Assembly (NCBI GenBank): GCA_001270045.2
Contig: DF970667.1
Span: forward strand, 209,975 to 273,974
Origin: Bacteroidales bacterium 6E
GTDB lineage: Bacteria; Bacteroidota; Bacteroidia; Bacteroidales; Prolixibacteraceae
DNA length: 64,000 nt
Direction: 5' to 3'
The position numbers and the translations under genes were made by a program. This document shows positions 35,053 through 43,638 of the stretch, piece by piece. Each line of letters opens with the position of its first letter. Positions within the stretch are counted from its first letter, which is position 1. The notes under the pieces are model-generated. The model saw nothing but the letters and a program-made list of their open reading frames with translations. It was not told the origin of the DNA and made no database searches.

Positions 35053-35781
35053 ATGGAATCGGATATCAAGAAACAAAGCGAGATTAATTACCTGAATTTT
35101 TTCAGGGAAAGGTTTCCCGACTTTCCCAAAGGGAAGCTGGTAACCGGTGAATCCCCCGATTTCATGGTGCGTTCGGCGGGCGGAAACCACACCGGAATCG
35201 AGATCACCAGCCTTTACCGGAACCATTCCAACCTATTACACGACAAACCCGAACAGGCCATTTACGCCCGGCTGCTCGAAAAAACCCGGGAACTCACCGA
35301 GCGTTTTGTTTCCGAACCTTTGACGGTGAAGATGCTCATCGGGCCCTACCCCCGGATCTCCGATGCCCATATCCTTTCCCTGGCGGCCAGGACATCCGTG
35401 GCCATCCGCGAGAATCTCCCCACTGCCAATCAACCGGTGGAAGTCACGGGCAGCAGGCGTTTGTCGCCTCCCGTCCGGGGAGTGGTGGTTGAATACAACG
35501 GCTGGAAAACCGTTTCCGACTGGGAAGTTTTACTGCCGCTCGGCATGGACCACGACATCATCCATGACCTGGTCGCGGTAATCGACAAGAAAGAGGAAAA
35601 GCTACCCCTCTATTACTCTTCGGGCATCAGCGAATGCTGGCTCCTTATCCTTTGCGACCACCTCATGACGGAGCGGAACATCAATATTTACAATAAATTA
35701 TCTTTGCATCCTTTCAGGTCGGCCTTCCAAAAGGTATTTTTGCTGGAAATCATGAAGGCCGGGTATATCGAACTGGTTTGA
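35053..35781 (+). CDS. Uncharacterised protein, possible PD-(D/E)XK-type fold
   Basis: This 242-residue protein is not recognised. It is probably soluble and has no signal peptide. The N-terminal third shows a PDF (D36) followed 14 residues later by GIEIT (E50, T52), which resembles the D-...-(E/Q)xK active site of PD-(D/E)XK nucleases, but with Thr in place of the Lys, so activity is doubtful. Later come VSDWEVLLPLGMDHDIIHDLV and ECWLLILCDHLMTERN, the latter hydrophobic. It stands alone, 10 bp before the SDR gene of the glucuronate cluster, so it could be its operon leader. Any function is a guess. Confidence 0.65.
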   Translation: MESDIKKQSEINYLNFFRERFPDFPKGKLVTGESPDFMVRSAGGNHTGIEITSLYRNHSNLLHDKPEQAIYARLLEKTRELTERFVSEPLTVKMLIGPYPRISDAHILSLAARTSVAIRENLPTANQPVEVTGSRRLSPPVRGVVVEYNGWKTVSDWEVLLPLGMDHDIIHDLVAVIDKKEEKLPLYYSSGISECWLLILCDHLMTERNINIYNKLSLHPFRSAFQKVFLLEIMKAGYIELV

Positions 35782-35791
35782 ACAACATAGC

Positions 35792-36610
35792 ATGGAGATG
35801 GATATTTTTGATATTAAGGGGAAAGTCGCTATTGTCACCGGAGGCACAGGCACGCTGGGAGGAAGTATTTCAAGATGTCTTGCCAGGGCCGGAGCAAGGG
35901 TGGTCGTATTGGGAAGAAATCAGGATGCCGTGGCCCGTCAGGTGGATGACCTGCGTGCTGCAGGCCGGGAGGCCATGGGCGTCATTGCCGACGTGACCGA
36001 CATGCGAAAGCTTGAATCCGCCCGTGAGGAAATCATTGCCCAATGGGGAAGGATCGACATCCTGGTCAACACCGCGGGTGGAAATACTCCGGGGGCCACG
36101 GTCAGCGATGATTCCAACATCTTTGAATTGGATGTGGAGGAGTTCCGGAAAAACGTTGATCTCAACCTCAACGGGACGGTTTTCCCAAGCCTGGTTTTCG
36201 GGAAAGCGATGGCCGAAACCGGCAGCGGCTCCATCATCAACCTGTCGAGTATGGCCACCTATTCGGCCATCAGCCGCGTACCCGCCTATTCGGTGGCCAA
36301 GTCGGGCGTCGAAATCTTTACCAAATGGCTGGCCATGGAGCTGGCCTCCAAGTTCAGCGAGAAGATCAGGGTCAATTGCATCGCACCGGGCTTTTTCATC
36401 GGTAACCAAAACCGGCAGGCACTCCTGAATCCCGATGGCTCTTATACCGGACGCAGCCTGAAGGTGCTTGCCAAAACCCCCATGAAACGGTTTGGCCGGA
36501 TCGAGGAACTGAACGGTACTGTTTTGTATCTTTGCAGTGAAGCCGCAAGTTTCGTTACGGGCACAGTGATACCCGTCGATGGTGGTTTCAGCTCCAGTTC
36601 GGGGGTGTGA
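35792..36610 (+). CDS. SDR-family oxidoreductase, candidate D-fructuronate reductase
   Basis: The 272-residue short-chain dehydrogenase has the NAD(P)-binding TGGTGTLGGSI (residues about 17-27), NTAGG, the catalytic Tyr/Lys in AYSVAKSGVEI (YxxxK) and GxxIPVDGGFSSSSG at the end. Alone it is generic, but its position 46 bp before the mannonate dehydratase gene suggests that it reduces fructuronate to mannonate, the role performed by UxuB in other bacteria and by SDR proteins in some. This replacement is inferred from context. Starts at the first ATG; the frame of the preceding unknown gene ends 10 bp earlier. Confidence 0.8.
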   Translation: MEMDIFDIKGKVAIVTGGTGTLGGSISRCLARAGARVVVLGRNQDAVARQVDDLRAAGREAMGVIADVTDMRKLESAREEIIAQWGRIDILVNTAGGNTPGATVSDDSNIFELDVEEFRKNVDLNLNGTVFPSLVFGKAMAETGSGSIINLSSMATYSAISRVPAYSVAKSGVEIFTKWLAMELASKFSEKIRVNCIAPGFFIGNQNRQALLNPDGSYTGRSLKVLAKTPMKRFGRIEELNGTVLYLCSEAASFVTGTVIPVDGGFSSSSGV

Positions 36611-36656
36611 GACCCTCAGTATGAGAAAGAATTTAACCCGTTAAATATTTCCGGAT

Positions 36657-37871
36657 ATGGCATTTGAAAAGACATGGCGATGGTTTGGTCCGGGAGACGC
36701 CGTCAGGCTCCGCGACCTGCAGCAGATGGGAATCGAAGGGGTGGTCACCGCCCTGCACCACATTCCCAACGGCGAAGTGTGGCCCCTCGAAGAAATCCTC
36801 AGGGTCAGGGATGAGGTTGAATCTTACGGAATGCGCTGGAGCGTGGTCGAAAGCCTCCCGGTGCACGAACAGGTCAAGACCGGTGGCCACGATCGCGACT
36901 GGATGATTGAAAACTACCGGGAATCTTTGCATAACCTGGGCAAGGCGGGAATCGACACCGTGGTGTACAATTTCATGCCGGTGCTCGACTGGATAAGGAC
37001 GTCCCTGCACTATGCCACACCCAACGGCGGGGAGTCGATGCTGTTTCACTTCCCGACTTTCGTGGCCTTCGACGTGTTTATCCTCAAGCGCCCGGGAGCC
37101 GTGACCGACTACACTCCGGAGATGATCAAAAAGGCGGATGCCATATTCTGGGGCATGACCCCTGAGCAGCGCGAAACTCTGGCACGGAACATCATCGTGG
37201 TCACGCAGGGCTTTATTGACGGGGTCATCAAAGGGTCCTCGCAGGACTATAAACAACTGTTTCTCGAACATCTCGACCGGTATGCCGGGGTTGATGCCGA
37301 CCAGCTCCGACAAAACCTGGCCTATTTCCTGAATGGGGTACTGCCCGCAGCCGAAGAGGCCGGCATCCGTTTGGCGATCCACCCCGATGACCCGCCCTAT
37401 CCGGTACTCGGACTGCCCCGCATTGTGGGATCGGTTGAGGACATCCGGAAAATCATGGAAATCAGTGCATCGCCCAGCCATGGCTTTACCTTTTGTGCCG
37501 GCTCTTTGTCGGCACGCCGCGACAACGACCTGGTGGCCATGGCTCGCGAATTTGCCCCGCGCATCCAGTTCCTTCACCTGCGGAACACCCAGTGGATCGA
37601 TGATGATACCTTTTATGAATCGGGGCACCTCGATGGCTCGGTCGACATGCCCGAACTGATGCGGACACTACTTGTGGAACAGCACCGAAGGATCAAGGAA
37701 GGACGACCCGATGCCCGGATGCCCCTGCGTCCCGACCATGGCATCCGCATCCTGGGCGATTTTCACCTGAACACCAATCCGGGATACCCCCTCATCGGAA
37801 GACTCAAAGGCCTTGCCGAACTAAAAGGCCTGGAGGCCGGGTTAGAATATAGACTGAAAGAGGGGAAATAA
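36657..37871 (+). CDS. uxuA: Mannonate dehydratase
   Basis: The 404-residue enzyme dehydrates D-mannonate to 2-keto-3-deoxygluconate, in the cytoplasm. It begins with the UxuA sequence MAFEKTWRWFGPGDAVRLRDLQQMGIEGVVTALHHIPNGEVW and contains VVYNFMPVLDWIRT, RLAIHPDDPPYPVLGLPRIVG and PLRPDHGIRILGD, in which the His, Asp and Cys/His ligands of the Mn/Fe site are found. The length fits the family. It is the second gene of the SDR-uxuA pair and is followed by the divergent GH127 gene. Confidence 0.95.
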   Translation: MAFEKTWRWFGPGDAVRLRDLQQMGIEGVVTALHHIPNGEVWPLEEILRVRDEVESYGMRWSVVESLPVHEQVKTGGHDRDWMIENYRESLHNLGKAGIDTVVYNFMPVLDWIRTSLHYATPNGGESMLFHFPTFVAFDVFILKRPGAVTDYTPEMIKKADAIFWGMTPEQRETLARNIIVVTQGFIDGVIKGSSQDYKQLFLEHLDRYAGVDADQLRQNLAYFLNGVLPAAEEAGIRLAIHPDDPPYPVLGLPRIVGSVEDIRKIMEISASPSHGFTFCAGSLSARRDNDLVAMAREFAPRIQFLHLRNTQWIDDDTFYESGHLDGSVDMPELMRTLLVEQHRRIKEGRPDARMPLRPDHGIRILGDFHLNTNPGYPLIGRLKGLAELKGLEAGLEYRLKEGK

Positions 37872-38045
37872 CGTACATCCAGACCATACAGTCAGAATGT
37901 TACAATTGACTAGTCCATGCAGGACATAATGATGCCTGGGAACATGCACAACCAAGCTCGTATTTTAATCATAACAAGACGACAATCCGAAAGTGTGAAC
38001 TGGCAATAATCACCATTACATCACTTTGCAGTCAGTCGAACCTGC

Positions 38046-40448
38046 TTATTTTACTTCCCACTCGTGCACGCCCCCCGAGAAATCACCGGGTAAATTCATC
38101 TCCAAACGCATGGCCGATGCCGTGATCGCAGGGAAAGTCACCTCATCCCAGGCATCTTTATTGCCACCCTCAGGACCTGAAACAGCCACTTCTTTCCACT
38201 GTGACCCCTGGCGGGCCAGTAGTCGCCACTTTTCGGGGATCCGGCAATTGCCACGGGGCTCGTCGTCGAACCAATAGACCCTCGACGTGGTAACCTCAGT
38301 GGGTTGCGTAAAGTGGTACTCAATCCATTCGGTTTGCTTCCTGCGAGGCCAGGTATGGTAAAACGGATGGTTCTCATCGCCCGACGACTCAGGGACCACT
38401 TGGTCGTTGACCGCTTTCAGGGCGTCGGTAGGGTGCGAAGCCTTCACCACGCTGGTGCTTGACAGTGTCGGTCCGGGAATGGGACGCGAGGACTCTTTGG
38501 TAGTAGGGAGCCATACCGCCATTTCACCATTTCCGCGGTGGGCCCAGCCATAGTAGGGAATCGCCTTTGCGCGTTTCGGATACGTCTCCACCGACCCTTC
38601 GGCAGTCCTGCGGGTCCCCTCTGCATCAAAGGTCAGCGTGACCATGCCGTTGAGCAATCCGGCCTCAAAATTGGCCTCTGGCTGCACTTCCCGGCTCACC
38701 ACCAGGTTCGACACCAGCGAGTCGGGCAGGTCGGGCCACTCGGCACAATAGACCAGCGGTCCACACTGAAGCGCCACGCGGTCGACATTGGCGGCAATTT
38801 CGGGGTGCGACAATATCTTTCGGACCTGCATCGGGAATTCCACCTCGATCTGGTCACCAGCCTTCCACTTGCGGTCGATCACGGCATAGCCGTTCAGCAG
38901 TTCAAATTTGGCAGCCTTGCCATTGACGGAGATCTTTACCGGTTCGGCCAGAGCATCGGCAAAAGTGTAAAGATCGCCCGGCACAGGGTTCTCGGATGAC
39001 CAACCCGGGATACGGATATGGAAATCAGCCTTTAGCGGCTTGTCGGGATTCACCTTCACCACCACCTTGCCGTCCCATGGCATCTGAGTCTCCTGTGCCA
39101 CGTCGAGGTGTGCACCCCCCACATGGAGATGCGTCTCGCTGGCCACAAAGAGATTCACGTACACTGAGTTGTCCTTCAGGGCATAGATATAATTGGGCAT
39201 CGACGGTATAAACCGGGAGATGTTTGAAGGACAGCAGGCACAGCCAAACCATTCGCTGCGCTGGTGCTGGCCGTTCGATTCAAGTGGGTTGGGATAGAAG
39301 AAAAGATCACCCGACACCCCGACACCAGAAAGCACATTGTTGTATAACGACCGCTCCAGGACATCCATATAGCGGGCATCGCCCGTCATCAGGAACATCC
39401 GGTGGTTCCAGAATACATTGGCAATAGCTGCGCAGGTTTCGCAGTACGCCTTGCCGTTGGGCAGCTCATAAGGTCCGCCAAACCCTTCGTGACCACCCTC
39501 GGCACCGATTCCACCCGTGATATAGAGTTTACGGTACACCACATCCTCCCAGATGCGGCCGATGGCATCAACATACGACTGGTCTCCCGTGAGTGCCGCC
39601 ACATCGGCCATACCGGTCCACATATATGCACCCCGCACCGAGTGTCCCAAAGCCTCGCTCTGCTCCACCACCGGGATGTGCGACTGGTTATAGCTGTTTT
39701 TGCGGCCAATTCCGTTACTTCGTACGTCGAGGAAGAACTTGGCCAGGTCGAGGTAGCGTTTCTCTCCTGTGGCACGATACAGCTTCACCAGCCCTATCTC
39801 GATCTCCTGGTGCCCGGGCCAGTTCTCCAGTTTGCCGGGGCCAAACACCTTGTCGACCAGGTCGGCGCTCTTGATGGCTATGTCGAGGATCTCGCGTTTG
39901 CCCGTGGCCTGGTAATAAGCCACCGCCGATTCATAAAAGTGACCCAGGTTATATAACTCATGGCTAAGGTCGTCGACCTTCTCCCAGCGTGTCTTGCCAA
40001 TCCAGTCGTGCCCGTTCTCGCCCATGATTGTCCGGTTGGTAAAGAGGTAACCGTCATCCTCCTGGGCCAGCCCGATCAGAATCACCAGCGAATCGACCGT
40101 CGCCTCCATTTCGGCATCGGGGAACATCTGCAGCGAATAGGCCGCACCCTCGATGATCTTGTAAATGTCGGAATCGTCAAACGGGAATGGTGAACGGAAA
40201 ATGCCCTCCTTCAACCCCCCGGCAATCCGGAAATTGTCGATACGGCCCGTCTCCTCGCTCTTTTGTATGGCGATGGGAATGGTCACTTCGTGGTTGGTCC
40301 GGATCCTTTGCGACCAGAAATCATCGGTCACACGCACCTCCGTAAAAGGGACAGGCTGGATCGGATATTCATTTTGGGTGGGGGCAGGGGCCTTTTGCTG
40401 GCAGGAGGCCATCAGCAGGACAATCAGGATGGGCAGAAACTGTTTCAT
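38046..40448 (-). CDS. Glycoside hydrolase family 127 lipoprotein (beta-L-arabinofuranosidase type)
   Basis: From the ATG at 40448 the protein has 800 residues; 24 upstream codons in frame lack a signal peptide. The lipobox ends in LLMASC. The (alpha/alpha)6 barrel contains the GH127 zinc/cysteine site as SEWFGCACCPSNISRF (the Cys nucleophile cluster) and earlier GGIGAEGGHEGFGGPYELPN. The C-terminal part carries a discoidin-like segment (HFTQPTEVTTSRVYWFDDE). GH127 enzymes remove beta-L-arabinofuranose, so in this cluster the enzyme may debranch plant arabinoxylan or arabinogalactan-linked sugars. It is divergent from GH115 and convergent with uxuA. Confidence 0.9.
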   Translation of the reverse strand: MKQFLPILIVLLMASCQQKAPAPTQNEYPIQPVPFTEVRVTDDFWSQRIRTNHEVTIPIAIQKSEETGRIDNFRIAGGLKEGIFRSPFPFDDSDIYKIIEGAAYSLQMFPDAEMEATVDSLVILIGLAQEDDGYLFTNRTIMGENGHDWIGKTRWEKVDDLSHELYNLGHFYESAVAYYQATGKREILDIAIKSADLVDKVFGPGKLENWPGHQEIEIGLVKLYRATGEKRYLDLAKFFLDVRSNGIGRKNSYNQSHIPVVEQSEALGHSVRGAYMWTGMADVAALTGDQSYVDAIGRIWEDVVYRKLYITGGIGAEGGHEGFGGPYELPNGKAYCETCAAIANVFWNHRMFLMTGDARYMDVLERSLYNNVLSGVGVSGDLFFYPNPLESNGQHQRSEWFGCACCPSNISRFIPSMPNYIYALKDNSVYVNLFVASETHLHVGGAHLDVAQETQMPWDGKVVVKVNPDKPLKADFHIRIPGWSSENPVPGDLYTFADALAEPVKISVNGKAAKFELLNGYAVIDRKWKAGDQIEVEFPMQVRKILSHPEIAANVDRVALQCGPLVYCAEWPDLPDSLVSNLVVSREVQPEANFEAGLLNGMVTLTFDAEGTRRTAEGSVETYPKRAKAIPYYGWAHRGNGEMAVWLPTTKESSRPIPGPTLSSTSVVKASHPTDALKAVNDQVVPESSGDENHPFYHTWPRRKQTEWIEYHFTQPTEVTTSRVYWFDDEPRGNCRIPEKWRLLARQGSQWKEVAVSGPEGGNKDAWDEVTFPAITASAMRLEMNLPGDFSGGVHEWEVK

Positions 40449-40654
40449 ATTGAATGGATCAGGTATTGGTTCAACTGTCGTACGCGAATTTACGAAACAT
40501 AACCGAAAAAACCGCCTCAATGCCCTATTAATGCGGTATTATGTAACCAGTTAGCCCCCATCCCAACCCATTTTCACACAGATTATAGGAAATTCAGCCA
40601 TTTCTCTCTATTTTGCAGAAACCAAACCAATTTGTGAATCAGACAGAAACAACC

Positions 40655-43615
40655 ATGAAACGAACCGTCTTTCATCTGATTATCAGTTTCTTATTTCCAA
40701 AATACCCTTTACGGAAGCTGATGGCGCCATGGCTCACCGTGGCATTCTTCCTGTCGTTCCTCCCCTTTCCAGGATCTTCGCAAGGCTTTTTTGAGCGCCA
40801 GTCGGCACTGACCTTTATCGGTACCAAATCCTCCCCGGGGGCCATGGTGATCGCGGGGAAAGAGCATCTGGCGTCCATTGTGGTCGACGAAAACGACTTC
40901 CCCGGGGTACTTAGGGTGGCCAGACTCGTACAGAACGACCTGAGCATGGTCACGGGCAGGGATCCTGTATTGGTGACCAACGGCATTCCCACTGCCAAAA
41001 CCGTGATCATTGCCGGCACCATAGGGAAAAGCAGTCTCATCGACCAACTGGTCTCCACAGGAAAACTCAATGTTGACGATGTTAGCGGCAAGTGGGAAAA
41101 CACGCTGGTTGAGTTGGTTGACAATCCTTTTCCGGGGGTCGGACAGGCATTGGTCATCGCGGGAAGCGACAAGCGCGGCACCATTTACGGCCTCTTCGAG
41201 CTGTCGGAACAGGCAGGGGTATCGCCCTGGTACTGGTGGGCCGACGTGCCCGTGACGACAAGCGAAAGGCTCTTCGCCAGAAAAGACCGATACAATTTTG
41301 GGGAACCCAGGGTAAAATACAGGGGCATATTCATCAACGACGAAGCCCCGGCGCTGGCCGGTTGGGCCCACGAGAAATTCGGGGGCTTCAATCACCGGTT
41401 CTACAACCATGTTTTCGAACTGATCCTCCGACTGAAAGGCAACCTGCTGTGGCCTGCGATGTGGGGACGGGCCATTTACGACGACGACCCTCTGAGTGCG
41501 CCCCTTGCCGACGAATACGGCATCGTCATCAGCACCTCCCACCACGAGCCCATGATGCGTGCGCATGTCGAGTGGGACCGTTATGGTAAGGGCCACTGGA
41601 ATTATGCCACCAATGCCGAAGTACTGAGGGATTTCTGGCGGACCGGGATCGAGCGCATGGGAAACCATGAAAGCATCGTGACACTGGCCATGCGTGGCGA
41701 CGGCGATGAGCCCATGAGCGACGACCGCAACATTGAACTTCTTACCCGGATCGTGACTGACCAGCGCAAAATCATTGAGGAAGTGACTGGCCAACCGGCA
41801 GAGAACACCCCGCAGGTGTGGGCCCTCTACAAGGAAGTACAGGACTATTATGACATGGGCATGCGTGTCCCCGACGACGTGACCCTGCTCTATTGCGACG
41901 ACAACTGGGGCAACATCCGCAGGGTTCCGGGAGAAAAGGAGAAACTCCGCAAGGGCGGCAGCGGCATGTATTACCATTTCGACTACGTGGGAGGCCCCCG
42001 CAACTACAAATGGCTCAACACCAATCCCCTGCCACGCATCTGGGAGCAGATGCAGCTGTGTTGGGACCACCAGATCGACCGGCTGTGGATAGTGAACGTG
42101 GGCGACATCAAGCCCATGGAACTGCCCACCTCCTTCTTCCTCGACCTGGCCTGGGACCCGACTGTCATGACCATCGCCGACATGGAAAACTATACCCGTG
42201 AATGGGCCAAGCAGCAATTCGGGACGGAACATTCCGACAAGATCGCCCAACTGCTGACCGGCTACACCCGAATCTTTGGCATGCGCAAGCCCGAGCTGGT
42301 CGACCCCAACACCTACAGCCTCACCCATTACCGCGACTTCGAGAGGATCACCCGTGAGTTCAATGCACTGGCCAGCCTGTCGGGTGACGTTTCGCGGCAA
42401 CTCGACCACCGATATGCCGACGCGTATTACCAGCTTGTGCAATACCCTGTCGAGGCAGGCTCCAACCTCTACAACCTTTATTACGCCACTGCACGCAACC
42501 GGATGTATGCCCGCCAGGGACGGAGCCTCACCAATACGATGGCCGACAGCGTAAGCCATTACTTCGAAAGGGATGCAGCCATGAACCGACACTTCCACAC
42601 CCAGGTGGCCGACGGCAAGTGGAACCACATGATGTCGCAGACCCGCATCGGTTACACCTATTGGCAGCAGCCCGACAAGGACGTCATCCCCAAAACCGAA
42701 AGGATCACACTGCCCAGCGGACCGGAACCCGATGTTTATGTCGAGGGCAGTGATGGCACCGGACCCGCAGTCCTGCCGGAAATGGACAACCTGGCACGCC
42801 AGGAATACTACGTCGAGGTCTTCAACAAAGGCAGCCAACCCTTCATGGTCACAACCACGCCGTCGCATCCCTGGCTTAAAGTAAGCCAGCTATCGGGCAC
42901 CATCGTCACCCAGGAGCGGATATTCGTGTCGGCCGACTGGAAGAAAGTGCCGCCGGGCGTGACCAACGCATCGTTAACCCATGAGGCAGCCGGCAAGAGT
43001 TTCACGGTGGAAGTTCCGGTGAGAAACTACACCGCGAAGGAACTTCGCCAGACCGGCGGCTTTATCGAGAGCACCGGGTTCATCTCCTTCGAGGCCGAAG
43101 ATTACACCGGCATTAGCGAGAAAGGCCCAGCGAAGTGGACAAGGATACCCGGATTGGGATACGGTTCATCAGGCATGGCGGCCCTCCCCTGGCACTCGCC
43201 CGAAGAGAACGGAGAAAGCTGGCTCGAATACCCCGTCTTTTTCCATACCACAGGAGAAATCAAGGTTCATGTGCACCTCGCCCCCACCCTCAACTTCACG
43301 GGTGGCGACGGCTTCGAATACGGCATCACCATGGGCAACGGTCCCATGCAGCGGGTCAACATCCATGCCGACGAGTCGATGCAGGCGTGGGAACGGAGCG
43401 TGGCCGCCAACGTTACCATAGGCACCTCAATCCATACCGTCACCGCACCCGGCATGAACTGGGTACGCATCCATATCCTCGATCCCGGACTCGTATTCCA
43501 GAAGGTGGTGATTGATGCAGGCGGACTGCAAAGAAGCTACCTGGGGCCCGAACATAGTACATTCCGTTACCTGCCGGGGATGGACCGACAGCCCCTGAAA
43601 AAGAAGAGAAAATAA
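40655..43615 (+). CDS. Glycoside hydrolase family 115 alpha-glucuronidase
   Basis: From the ATG at 40655 the protein has 986 residues with an N-terminal signal peptide (hydrophobic core to about residue 45, PWLTVAFFLSFLPFPGSSQG). The GH115 core is recognised by LFELSEQAGVSPWYWWADVPV, VKYRGIFINDEAPALAGWAHEKFGG and RLKGNLLWPAMWGRAI, and later YDMGMRVPDDVTLLYCDDNWGNIRR. Its C-terminal domain contains EAEDYTGI and other beta-rich elements typical of full-length members. GH115 enzymes release 4-O-methyl-D-glucuronic acid from internal xylan positions. The following gene is GH67, 23 bp away, so both enzymes are co-produced. Confidence 0.93.
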   Translation: MKRTVFHLIISFLFPKYPLRKLMAPWLTVAFFLSFLPFPGSSQGFFERQSALTFIGTKSSPGAMVIAGKEHLASIVVDENDFPGVLRVARLVQNDLSMVTGRDPVLVTNGIPTAKTVIIAGTIGKSSLIDQLVSTGKLNVDDVSGKWENTLVELVDNPFPGVGQALVIAGSDKRGTIYGLFELSEQAGVSPWYWWADVPVTTSERLFARKDRYNFGEPRVKYRGIFINDEAPALAGWAHEKFGGFNHRFYNHVFELILRLKGNLLWPAMWGRAIYDDDPLSAPLADEYGIVISTSHHEPMMRAHVEWDRYGKGHWNYATNAEVLRDFWRTGIERMGNHESIVTLAMRGDGDEPMSDDRNIELLTRIVTDQRKIIEEVTGQPAENTPQVWALYKEVQDYYDMGMRVPDDVTLLYCDDNWGNIRRVPGEKEKLRKGGSGMYYHFDYVGGPRNYKWLNTNPLPRIWEQMQLCWDHQIDRLWIVNVGDIKPMELPTSFFLDLAWDPTVMTIADMENYTREWAKQQFGTEHSDKIAQLLTGYTRIFGMRKPELVDPNTYSLTHYRDFERITREFNALASLSGDVSRQLDHRYADAYYQLVQYPVEAGSNLYNLYYATARNRMYARQGRSLTNTMADSVSHYFERDAAMNRHFHTQVADGKWNHMMSQTRIGYTYWQQPDKDVIPKTERITLPSGPEPDVYVEGSDGTGPAVLPEMDNLARQEYYVEVFNKGSQPFMVTTTPSHPWLKVSQLSGTIVTQERIFVSADWKKVPPGVTNASLTHEAAGKSFTVEVPVRNYTAKELRQTGGFIESTGFISFEAEDYTGISEKGPAKWTRIPGLGYGSSGMAALPWHSPEENGESWLEYPVFFHTTGEIKVHVHLAPTLNFTGGDGFEYGITMGNGPMQRVNIHADESMQAWERSVAANVTIGTSIHTVTAPGMNWVRIHILDPGLVFQKVVIDAGGLQRSYLGPEHSTFRYLPGMDRQPLKKKRK

Positions 43616-43638
43616 GTCAAACAATAAAAAATTGACCC

